From positions 3,472,001-3,536,000 of the forward strand of contig NZ_CP158281.1 in assembly GCF_040256645.1 (NCBI RefSeq): a stretch of 64,000 nucleotides of DNA. The letters are read 5' to 3'. The stretch comes from Brevibacterium sp. CBA3109 (lineage in GTDB: Bacteria; Actinomycetota; Actinomycetes; Actinomycetales; Brevibacteriaceae). A program made the position numbers and the translations under genes. The notes below the pieces were generated by a model. That model worked only from the letters and a program-made list of their open reading frames with translations, had not been told where the DNA came from and made no database searches. Each line of letters opens with the position of its first letter. Position 1 is the stretch's first letter. Shown one piece after another: positions 41,389 to 49,308 of the stretch.

Positions 41389-41994
41389 TCACAGCCAGCC
41401 GTTGTCGCGGGCGATGCGCGCGGCATCGGCGCGGTTGCGGGCGTCGGTCTTGCCGATCGCTGCCGACAGCCGGTTACGCACGGTGCCTGTCGAGAGGAAG
41501 AGCGCGGAGGCGAGCTCCTCGACGCTGCCCCCGTCGGCTGCCGCTCGGAGGACGTCGGTCTCCCGCTCGGTCAGCGGGGACCGGCCGCGCACGGTTGATT
41601 CGACGACGAGTTCGGGGTCGATGACCTGCAGGCCTGCCATCACCCGTCGGATCCCGTCGGCCAAGTGCTCGACCGGAGCATCCTTGACCATGAACCCGCC
41701 GATACCGGCGTCCATGGCTCTCCTCACCCACCCTGGCCGCCCATATGTGGTGACGATGATGACCTTGATCTGGGGAAACTCCGTACGCAGCGCGACTGCG
41801 ACCTCGAGCCCGTCGAGGCCGGGCATGTCCACGTCGAGCAGAGCGACGTCGGGCTGGCGGCCTCGGACGGCGGGCAGAACCTCGTCGCCGCGAGCACATT
41901 GCTCGATGACTTCGAGGTCCGTTTCCAGCCCGAGAAGGGCGGCGAGCGCCTCGCGAACCATGGTCTGATCGTCGGCGACGAGAAGTGTGATCAT
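41389..41994 (-). CDS. DesR-like response regulator
   Basis: A 201-residue regulator with a receiver domain (VADDQTMVREAL, acceptor Asp in ALLDVDMPGLDG, Lys in MVKDAPVEH). The C-terminal LuxR-type helix-turn-helix is LTERETDVLRAAADGGSVEELASALFLSTGTVRNRLSAA. It overlaps the kinase gene by four bases and is the last gene of the drrAB-desKR-like operon. It presumably controls the adjoining exporter. Confidence 0.94.
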   Translation of the reverse strand: MITLLVADDQTMVREALAALLGLETDLEVIEQCARGDEVLPAVRGRQPDVALLDVDMPGLDGLEVAVALRTEFPQIKVIIVTTYGRPGWVRRAMDAGIGGFMVKDAPVEHLADGIRRVMAGLQVIDPELVVESTVRGRSPLTERETDVLRAAADGGSVEELASALFLSTGTVRNRLSAAIGKTDARNRADAARIARDNGWL

Positions 41995-43232
41995 CGGTCG
42001 GCCTCCTGCTCATTCGCCGAGGTGGTGGCACGGGAATCGTGTGAGGCGTCGGTGCCCTCCCGGCAGATGGTGAGCACGAAGTCGTAGTCGGTCTTCTGGG
42101 TTCGCAACGACGCACCGACCGACTTCGCCCGCTCGGCCAGTCCGCGCAGACCGGAACCGGCACCCATCTCGGCGAGGTCGGTGGGTTGTCCGAGGCTGTC
42201 GTTGCGGATCACGATCCGTTTCGGTTCGAGGCTGATGCTGGCATGACGAGCTCGGGCATGACGGAGGATGTTCGTGCTGGCCTCACGCACGGTCCACGCG
42301 AAGAGCTCGCGCAGGTCAGCATCGACGCTATCCACCGAGGTGGGAGCCTCGACCTCGATGTCGGCGGCGCGCAGGTCCCGGGTGGCGGCGACGAGCTCGC
42401 CTGCCAGCGAGATCGTCCGCGTGCCTTGCACGGTCGTGCGCACATCGGCCAGGGCTGATCGGGCGAGCTGTTCGATCTCCGTGATGTGCTTCGCCGCCTC
42501 AGGGGCGCCGGCGGCCTGGAGCTTTGCGGCCAGCTGGGCCTTGAGTGCGATGACCGTGAGCGAGTGGCCGAGCACGTCGTGGACGTCCCGGGACACCCTC
42601 AGCCTTTCGGCTTCGTGCTCGAGCCGACGATTCTCCTCCTCTGCAGCACGCGCTGCGCGCGCACGGTCGGCGGCCATGATCGCCATGACCATCGCGAAGC
42701 TCGAGATCGAGATGCCGAAGGTGGTGGCGTAATCGTGGGTCCAGCCGGGTACGAAACGCTGGGCCACCTCGGCGATGACAATCGTCAGAGCGCCCACGAT
42801 CAGTCCCGGAATCGCCCGCCGGAGCATGATGACGATGATGACCGAGATGTGGGCGAGGAATGACAGCCCGGCCTCGCCGATGAGAGCAGTGACGATGAGG
42901 GCGATAATGACCATCGCGACGAGGCAGACGACGAGCGAGAACCGTCTGCGACCGACCGTCGCTCCGGTTCTCCGGCGCATTGCGAGGGCCCACTTCGGGC
43001 CTACGTCATGGGCGAGGCTGCCGAGGGTGAGTCCGCTGACCCACATGGCCAGGTAGAAGACCGCGGCGAAGAGGACCGTCAGGCCCGCCCCCCAGTACCG
43101 GGCGGCGCCGCTCTGGTCCCACGCCCCTGTCAGCGGGTAGACGAGGAAGACCATCCAGATGGCAGGGAAGAACCATCTGATGAAGGGAAGCCGCACCGGA
43201 GTCGATTCTGCGGTACTCGAATCTGCACTCAC
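41991..43232 (-). CDS. DesK-like sensor histidine kinase
   Basis: A 413-residue kinase. Four to five membrane helices cover residues 15-185. HisKA_3 (VSRDVHDVLGHSLTVIALKAQ) carries the phospho-acceptor His, and an ATPase domain with GSGLRGLAERA follows. The sensing part is membrane-embedded, as in DesK. It is directly downstream of an ABC exporter pair and coupled to its regulator. Confidence 0.93.
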   Translation of the reverse strand: MSADSSTAESTPVRLPFIRWFFPAIWMVFLVYPLTGAWDQSGAARYWGAGLTVLFAAVFYLAMWVSGLTLGSLAHDVGPKWALAMRRRTGATVGRRRFSLVVCLVAMVIIALIVTALIGEAGLSFLAHISVIIVIMLRRAIPGLIVGALTIVIAEVAQRFVPGWTHDYATTFGISISSFAMVMAIMAADRARAARAAEEENRRLEHEAERLRVSRDVHDVLGHSLTVIALKAQLAAKLQAAGAPEAAKHITEIEQLARSALADVRTTVQGTRTISLAGELVAATRDLRAADIEVEAPTSVDSVDADLRELFAWTVREASTNILRHARARHASISLEPKRIVIRNDSLGQPTDLAEMGAGSGLRGLAERAKSVGASLRTQKTDYDFVLTICREGTDASHDSRATTSANEQEADR

Positions 43233-43286
43233 TGCGACTTCCCTCCTCGGCTGCTGATGCCTTTCACCGTCAAGCCGATCTGCTGT

Positions 43287-44117
43287 TCACACGCGGGCTG
43301 TGTCTCTGCGCAGGGCCCAGACGGATCCTCCGATGAAGATGACCAGCCAGACGATGACGTTGACGATTGCCCATTGATCGTATCCGCCGCCGAGGGGTGC
43401 GCGGGCGATTTCGCCGGCTCCGTAGGCGGGGGTGAAACGCGCGATCGTCTGCAGCGCATCGGGCCAGACTGCGAGCGGAACGAAGAGTCCGCCGATGAGT
43501 GAAAGGACTGCGAGGGCGAGGCTCGAGACCTGGAGCGCGTTCTCGGCGGGCAGCAGGTAGCCGAGCATGACCCCGAAGGCGCCGAAGACCGCCGAGGTGA
43601 GGATGACGAGGAGTCCGCACACGAGCATCGTGACCACCGGAGCGTGGACGCCGGTGACTGCGGTGAGGACGAAGACGACCGCGACCGACAGGGCACCGAG
43701 CGCCATTGAGACGATCACTTTCGTCGCGATGTAAGCAGCAGGGCGCAGGGGTGTCAGCGCCAGCTGTCTGCTCCAACCCAGGGCGCGTTCGACCGCCACC
43801 TGTGCACCGCTGGTCGTCGTGGACACCATGCCTCCGTAGGTTGCCAGGGACACCGAGATGTAGAGAGCGGCGTCGGTGCTGCCGAGCATCTGTCCTCTGT
43901 TGGTCAATCCGAAGATCAGGTAGAAGAAGCCGGGCATGATCAGGGTGAAGATGAGCGTGCGCCTGTTGCGCAGTTTGCGCATCAGTTCGAGCCGCAGAAG
44001 GGTCCAGGAGAATCTGCCGAAGCGGGGTGTCCGACGCTCGCTGAGGGAGTCGAGGAACTGTGTGGTGTTGATCGGTGTCGGCGAGGTGGAAGCTGTCGGC
44101 GAGGTGGCGGCAGACAT
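43287..44117 (-). CDS. ABC-2 type permease, DrrB-like
   Basis: A 276-residue membrane protein with six helices. The DrrB-like features are FTLIMPGFFYLIFGLTNRG near the first helix and the coupling segment VERALGWSRQLALTPLRPAAYIATK. It starts one base after the ATPase stop. With that ATPase it would form a drug-type exporter. Confidence 0.92.
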   Translation of the reverse strand: MSAATSPTASTSPTPINTTQFLDSLSERRTPRFGRFSWTLLRLELMRKLRNRRTLIFTLIMPGFFYLIFGLTNRGQMLGSTDAALYISVSLATYGGMVSTTTSGAQVAVERALGWSRQLALTPLRPAAYIATKVIVSMALGALSVAVVFVLTAVTGVHAPVVTMLVCGLLVILTSAVFGAFGVMLGYLLPAENALQVSSLALAVLSLIGGLFVPLAVWPDALQTIARFTPAYGAGEIARAPLGGGYDQWAIVNVIVWLVIFIGGSVWALRRDTARV

Positions 44118-44118
44118 G

Positions 44119-45120
44119 TCATGCCCCTTTCGAGGTCAGGCTGATGAAGGCATCTTCGAGTGAGTGGGAGGAGATTTCGAGGTCGGTGCAGGCATTGTCC
44201 AACAGGGCTCGAGCGGCAGCGTCGGAATCCGTGGTCCGCATCTTCAGCCGCCGGCCCTGGGCCTCGACGGATTCGACTCCGGCCAAACCGCCAAGCAGGT
44301 TGAGGAGTGCTGTGCCACCGGTGTCCGCAGACCGATCCGAGGCACCGATCGCCTCGGCAAGATTGGGGTGATCGGCGTCGTCGAGGGGCAGGGTCGCGCT
44401 CACGGTCTTCGCCGAGGCCATCGATCGGATCTCATGCGCCGGCCCGTCGGCGACGATTCGGCCGTTCGCCACGAGGATCACCCGGTCGGCGAACTCGTCG
44501 GCCTCCTCGAGGTAGTGCGTGGCGAAGAGGATCGTCTTGCCCTGCAACGCGTCGGCGCGCATCTCATGCCAGAAGTCTCGGCGGCCGATGACGTCCATGC
44601 CCGTGGTGGGTTCGTCGAGCACGATGAGGGCCGGATCCGGCAGGAGTGCCATAGCGAACCGCAGTCGCTGCTTCTGTCCGCCCGAGCATTTCTTGACGGT
44701 CGACTTCGCGATGTCCGTGATGCCGGCACGGGCGAGGACGACATCGACATCGAGCGAGGAGGCGAAGATCGCCGAGGTGTACTCCACCGTCTCGGCCACG
44801 GTGAGGTCGTCGAGAAGTCCGCCGGTCTGCATGACCGAGCTGACCAGCCCCCGGCTGACCGCCTGACGCGGCGTCATACCGAATACCTCGACCGATCCTG
44901 TGGTCGGCTGGGAGAGTCCGAGGAGCATGTCGATCGTCGTGGTCTTTCCCGCCCCGTTGGGGCCGAGGAAGGCAACGACCTCACCCGGACGGATGCTCAG
45001 GTCGATGTCATCAACTGCCGTGAGGTCGCCGAAGCGCTTGGTCAGGTGATCGAGGACGACTGCGGAGGGGATCGTGCCCTGTGCGTCTGTGCTGTGCGGT
45101 GCTGTCATCTGTGTGCTCAT
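44119..45120 (-). CDS. ABC transporter ATP-binding protein, DrrA-like
   Basis: A 333-residue ATPase. Walker A is GPNGAGKTTT, the signature is KKCSGGQKQRLRFAMAL, and Walker B with D-loop is LIVLDEPTTGMD. A C-terminal extension of about 80 residues is typical of DrrA-like proteins. It is the first gene of a four-gene operon (ATPase, permease, kinase, regulator), an arrangement common for inducible resistance to membrane-active compounds. Confidence 0.94.
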   Translation of the reverse strand: MSTQMTAPHSTDAQGTIPSAVVLDHLTKRFGDLTAVDDIDLSIRPGEVVAFLGPNGAGKTTTIDMLLGLSQPTTGSVEVFGMTPRQAVSRGLVSSVMQTGGLLDDLTVAETVEYTSAIFASSLDVDVVLARAGITDIAKSTVKKCSGGQKQRLRFAMALLPDPALIVLDEPTTGMDVIGRRDFWHEMRADALQGKTILFATHYLEEADEFADRVILVANGRIVADGPAHEIRSMASAKTVSATLPLDDADHPNLAEAIGASDRSADTGGTALLNLLGGLAGVESVEAQGRRLKMRTTDSDAAARALLDNACTDLEISSHSLEDAFISLTSKGA

Positions 45121-45265
45121 GACTTCAGATTAGGAAGATGCGGGCAATGGCGATGATGCCATTTGTCACTACCTGCGGCGGCTGTTGTCGGCCGCCGTCT
45201 CGAACCCTGCGTTGGGCAGCCTTGAGCGCAGCATCTGATGCTTCTACAGGAAACTCCGGGTGTTC

Positions 45266-45883
45266 ATGTCTTCCGCTGACCCTGCGCCGCATGGTTGGCT
45301 GGAGACTATGGACCGCCTGTCTCTGCCGTTGACCACCGATCGCCTGCGCCTACGCACGTATCGAGAGTCCGACGCGCAGGCCCACCTTCCGATCCTCTCC
45401 CGCGAAGACGTCTCCCAGTTCCTCCTCGAGGATCCATGGACCGCCGAGGTGGCTCGGACCGAAATCGCCAAACGCATCCCCAGGACCGGGCTCGAGACCG
45501 AATCCCGCGCTTTGGCCCTGGTCATCGAGACCGCCGATGGGCTCGACTCGATCGAGGGATCACGAGTTCTCGGCGACATCGCACTCTGGTTCGACGGCGA
45601 CAACGATTCGAAGGCCGAGATCGGCTGGATACTCGACCCCGCCGCCAGCGGGCATGGTTTCGCCACCGAAGCAGCCATCGCCGTGCTCAACGTCGCCTTC
45701 GACCATTACGGCCTGCACCGCGTCTTCGCGCAGATGGATGCCCGGAACACCGCCTCGGCGAAGATGGCCGTACGACTGGGCATGCGACAGGAAGCCCACC
45801 TGCGCCAAGACTGGTGGTCGAAGAACGAATGGACGGACACGCTCATCTTCGGAATGCTGCGCAGCGACCGTCAGGTGACGTGA
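45266..45883 (+). CDS. GNAT family N-acetyltransferase (RimJ/RimL type)
   Basis: A protein of about 205 residues. It begins with the RimJ-like LTTDRLRLRTYRESDAQAHL. The acetyl-CoA binding region ASGHGFATEAAIAVLNVAF and the core HRVFAQMDARNTASAKMAVRLGM, which is characteristic of this branch, follow. It probably acetylates an amino group of a protein N-terminus or small molecule. ATG at 45266 is used; GTG at 45260 and ATG at 45308 are alternatives. Confidence 0.9.
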   Translation: MSSADPAPHGWLETMDRLSLPLTTDRLRLRTYRESDAQAHLPILSREDVSQFLLEDPWTAEVARTEIAKRIPRTGLETESRALALVIETADGLDSIEGSRVLGDIALWFDGDNDSKAEIGWILDPAASGHGFATEAAIAVLNVAFDHYGLHRVFAQMDARNTASAKMAVRLGMRQEAHLRQDWWSKNEWTDTLIFGMLRSDRQVT

Positions 45884-45902
45884 ACAGCGCTGACGACTGT
45901 GA

Positions 45903-47159
45903 TCAACCGTCGATGCCGTCCGCCCCTCGGCTCCGGTTGCTCCACTGCCGCAGTCCGAGGAGACAGAGACAGGAGACGAGCGTCGTGGCGACGGCGAAGG
46001 CGATAGTCGAGGCGACGAGTCCCGTAAGCAGAGCGAGCGCACCGACACCGATGATCGGCGCCGACATAGCCAGGTAGGCCAGGATGAAGTAGGAGGTCGT
46101 TACGGCCGTTCGATTCCGGACCTCGGTGACGGCGGTGATGGCCCGCATGCCCGTTGTGAAGAGGAAACCCTGCCCGGCCCCGCCGAGGATAGCCGAGACG
46201 ACGAGCAGCAGCGTCGAACCCGTCAGCAGTGCGATCGACAAGGAGGCCATACAGGCGATCTGGATGAGCCCACCGCACAGAACGAGGGTCCGATCGGCCA
46301 AGCCCTGGAACAGCAGCTGACAGGCAGCGGAGGCACCGAACAGCGTGAACACGACCGTGCCGATGACGGCCGAAGAATCGATGCCGAGAGTCTGCTGCAT
46401 GAAGCTCGGAGCGACGGCCGAATACAGTCCGGCAATCGCGAAGCTCGCCACGGCGCCCGGCACCGCACGGAGGAATACGGCACGGGATTCGGGCGGGATG
46501 GCAGGCAGCTGGAGACGCAGGGAATGCGACCGGGAGAGCGCGCTCTCCTTCACTCCCAGGAGCGCTGCTCCCGCGAGCAGGAGGAGACACGCATGGACGA
46601 GAAACGGTGTGAACAGCGGCCGGGGCAGTGCCTCGGCGACTATTCCGGACATCAGATTGCCCAGGCCGAGCCCACCGATATTGGCCGCCGTCGCCAGCGA
46701 GGTCGCCAGCCGACGACGGCCGGGTGGAGCGTTCTCCAGCACCGCGACCGTGCCGGTAGCGGTGAAGATGCCTGCTGCGATTCCGGACATGACCCGGCCT
46801 GTGTAGAGCAGACCGAGGTGATCGCCGAACAGAAAGAGCAGGGCCGAGACTAGTGAGACGATGACACCGGCGGCCAACAGCGGCTTCCGGCCCCAAGCCT
46901 CGGAGAGCCTGCCGAAGAAGACGAGCGCGACGATGACGGCCCCGGCATAGATCGAGAAGAGCAGAGTCGTCTGCGTGCTGCCGAAACCGAACTCGACCTG
47001 ATAGCGCGGATAGAGCGGCGTCGGCAAGGTGGTGCCGATCATCACGACCGCGAACACATAGGTCGTCGCAGCCAGCGTCCACCCGGTTCCCCTCTTCTTG
47101 CCCTCTGGCTCGAGTTCGGCGGATGCGCTGCGTTTCATCTCTGGTGCCCCGTTAAGCAC
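45903..47159 (-). CDS. MFS transporter, last gene of the hydroxylase operon
   Basis: A 418-residue, 12-helix transporter of the drug:H+ antiporter type. It has GRLSEAWGRKPLL between helices 2 and 3 and TGRVMSGIAAGIFTATGTVAVLENAP at helices 4-5. It lies 36 bases after the amidase gene on the same strand, so it may export or take up an intermediate of the catabolic route. The substrate is not readable. A second start, ATG at 47138, is possible. Confidence 0.87.
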   Translation of the reverse strand: MLNGAPEMKRSASAELEPEGKKRGTGWTLAATTYVFAVVMIGTTLPTPLYPRYQVEFGFGSTQTTLLFSIYAGAVIVALVFFGRLSEAWGRKPLLAAGVIVSLVSALLFLFGDHLGLLYTGRVMSGIAAGIFTATGTVAVLENAPPGRRRLATSLATAANIGGLGLGNLMSGIVAEALPRPLFTPFLVHACLLLLAGAALLGVKESALSRSHSLRLQLPAIPPESRAVFLRAVPGAVASFAIAGLYSAVAPSFMQQTLGIDSSAVIGTVVFTLFGASAACQLLFQGLADRTLVLCGGLIQIACMASLSIALLTGSTLLLVVSAILGGAGQGFLFTTGMRAITAVTEVRNRTAVTTSYFILAYLAMSAPIIGVGALALLTGLVASTIAFAVATTLVSCLCLLGLRQWSNRSRGADGIDG

Positions 47160-47195
47160 CGACCACTGTCTCTCCTCATAAGACCGGCTCGTCCC

Positions 47196-48584
47196 TCACA
47201 GTTCAGGATGGCGCTGTCCGTGTCCGGTGACCGCTTCGAAACAGCGAGCAACATGAAGCACAGTGGCATCGCCGCCCACCGGTCCGATGATCTGCAGCCC
47301 GATCGGCAGCCCCATGGAGCTGAAGCCGGCGGGAACGCTCATCGCCGGGCACCCCGTGGCGGAAAAGAGCGTCGTCGAGCCGATCCAGGCCATATAGTCC
47401 TGAATCGGCCGCGAGTTGATCATAGTCGGGTAGTCCTCGTCTGCGGAGAACGGCAGCACCTGCGAGGTCGTGGTGATGAGGACGTCATGAGTGGAGAAAT
47501 AGTCGTTCATTGCCGACCACAGTTGCGCGCGTGCCCGGTCGAAGTCGAAGAGATCGGTCGCCGTGAGCGCGAGACCGGCATCGACATCGGCTTGGAGAGA
47601 GGCCTTGAGATGGCCAGGATGTGCCGCGTTGACGTCCCGTAGGTTCGCCGCGAACTCATAGGCTCTGGCCGTGCGGAACACATCTCGGGCCGCGCTGAGG
47701 TCCGGCAGGGACTCGCTGAGCCGAGCACCGAGGCCGGCAAACACCTGCTCCGCAGCCGACACCACGTCCTTGACCTCCGCTTCGAGTTCGAGGAGACCGG
47801 CGAGGTCGGGGGAGAACCCGACGACGATTCCGCTCAGATTCGAGGCCTCACCTCGGCGCGAGACGAAGTTCGCTGAGTTCGCCAGTTCAGAACCGCTGCA
47901 CAGCTCCATTAGCCAGGCGACGTCATCGACGCTACGAGCCATAAAGCCGGGCTGGCCCAGCCACTGCCAAGGATCCTCGGGAAAGGTTCGGGGGATCCAC
48001 CCGTGGGAGGGTCGGAGTCCGACGATGTTATTGAATGAGGCCGGCAGTCGCAGTGAGCCACCGGCGTCCGTTCCATCTCCGGCGGACTGGATGCCACAGG
48101 CGATGGCCGCGGCCGCGCCGCCAGATGATCCGGCGGCGGAGCGCGTGGTGTCATAGGGGTTCTTCGTCGTTCCGAACACGCGGTTGGAGGTATGTGCCCC
48201 TGCCGCGAATTCGGGCACATTCGATTTGCCCGTCGAGATCACCCCCGCCGCCTGCAGTCGGGCAATGACGGTGCTGGTCCGCTGCGGAACATGGTCTGCG
48301 AAGAGTTCGCTGCCGTAGGTCGTGCGCATGCCTGCGGTGTCGTGCGTGTCCTTGTGCGTCATCGGAACGCCGAGGAGCGCGGGCAGATTCTCACCACCCG
48401 CCAAGCGTCGTTTGTCCGCGTCCTGGGCGGCCTCGAGGGCGCGCTCGGGTTGGATCGTGACGATTGCATTGATGGCCGGATTGATCTCAGCGATGCGGTC
48501 GAGGTGCGCGGTCACAAGCTCGACGCTGCTGAGCTCGCGGCTGTTGAGTGCGGCGGCCTGCTCGGACAGGGTCATCCAGGTCAT
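47196..48584 (-). CDS. Amidase-signature family hydrolase
   Basis: A protein of about 462 residues. The Ser-cisSer-Lys triad is visible: Lys near 78 (PMTHKDTHDTAG), cis-Ser near 154 (AAGSSGGAAAAIACG) and the nucleophile Ser near 178 (GTDAGGSLRLPAS). Family members cleave amides, ureido acids, carbamates and biuret-like compounds, and include ureidomalonase and allophanate hydrolase. It is 14 bases after coxG, so it likely acts on a product of the molybdenum hydroxylase route. ATG at 48584 follows AAGAGG; 48575 is an alternative. Confidence 0.92.
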   Translation of the reverse strand: MTWMTLSEQAAALNSRELSSVELVTAHLDRIAEINPAINAIVTIQPERALEAAQDADKRRLAGGENLPALLGVPMTHKDTHDTAGMRTTYGSELFADHVPQRTSTVIARLQAAGVISTGKSNVPEFAAGAHTSNRVFGTTKNPYDTTRSAAGSSGGAAAAIACGIQSAGDGTDAGGSLRLPASFNNIVGLRPSHGWIPRTFPEDPWQWLGQPGFMARSVDDVAWLMELCSGSELANSANFVSRRGEASNLSGIVVGFSPDLAGLLELEAEVKDVVSAAEQVFAGLGARLSESLPDLSAARDVFRTARAYEFAANLRDVNAAHPGHLKASLQADVDAGLALTATDLFDFDRARAQLWSAMNDYFSTHDVLITTTSQVLPFSADEDYPTMINSRPIQDYMAWIGSTTLFSATGCPAMSVPAGFSSMGLPIGLQIIGPVGGDATVLHVARCFEAVTGHGQRHPEL

Positions 48585-48598
48585 GGCCTCTTGGGCCG

Positions 48599-49279
48599 TC
48601 AACGTCGACCGCCCAAGAGGCCGAGGCATACGCCGAGCAGCGCTGCGCCCGCGCCGACGGCGGCTCCGGCAAGGAAGCCCTCGCCACAGAGCCGAGGATT
48701 CCCTGTCGCACAGCCGGCGACGGGAGCCGCAAGATTCCCAGGGGCAGCTGCAGCGGCCGTCACCGGAGCACTCGTGCCTGCGACTGCCCCCGTCTCTACT
48801 GCCTCGGCAGCAGTACTGACCGCGTTCGCTGTGGGAACCCCGTCCCGGATGGCCGCATCAATATCGGCGAAGAACTTCTTCGCGATGCGCTTGGCAACTC
48901 CGCCGAGCATCCGCTGACCGACTCCCCCGATTGGCCCACCGAGCACGGCATTGGCTTCCCAGATGATGTCGCTGCCGCTGTTTTCTCCCGGCGTCAGCGC
49001 CACAGAGATGTCGGCGCCGATCGTTCCCGGCCCTCCCGCTCCCTTGGCGCTGAGCATAAACGAAGTGTCCGGGACCTCCTCGGAGAACGAGACGGTGCCT
49101 TTGTATGTGCCCTTGATAGCGGCGACGCCCATGGTGAGGACGACGTCGAAGGTGCTCTCACCGGTTCGGGTGAAGCTCTCGACTCCCGGGATCGTCGCGG
49201 CGAGAATCTTCTCATCGTGGAAGGCGGCATATGCCGTCGCCGGATCGGCGGTCATGGTGGCCGTGGAGGAAATAAGCAT
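48599..49279 (-). CDS. CoxG-like SRPBCC protein with C-terminal membrane anchor
   Basis: A 226-residue protein. Residues 1-145 are a CoxG (SRPBCC/polyketide-cyclase fold) domain (AFHDEKILAATIPGVESFTRTG, YKGTVSFSEEVP). The rest is Ala-rich with a C-terminal hydrophobic helix (GFLAGAAVGAGAALLGVCLGLLGG). In CO dehydrogenase systems CoxG recruits the hydroxylase to the membrane. The same role is likely here. It lies 29 bases after the large subunit gene. Confidence 0.9.
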   Translation of the reverse strand: MLISSTATMTADPATAYAAFHDEKILAATIPGVESFTRTGESTFDVVLTMGVAAIKGTYKGTVSFSEEVPDTSFMLSAKGAGGPGTIGADISVALTPGENSGSDIIWEANAVLGGPIGGVGQRMLGGVAKRIAKKFFADIDAAIRDGVPTANAVSTAAEAVETGAVAGTSAPVTAAAAAPGNLAAPVAGCATGNPRLCGEGFLAGAAVGAGAALLGVCLGLLGGRR

Positions 49280-49308
49280 GAGGATCGGTCCTTAGTGATC
49301 GGTTGGGT

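Noticed and set aside
45871..47082. 403-codon frame antiparallel in codon phase to the MFS gene
   Set aside because: Arg/His/Ala-rich translation typical of a GC-rich shadow frame; the overlapping frame 45903-47159 has 12 membrane helices and MFS motifs.
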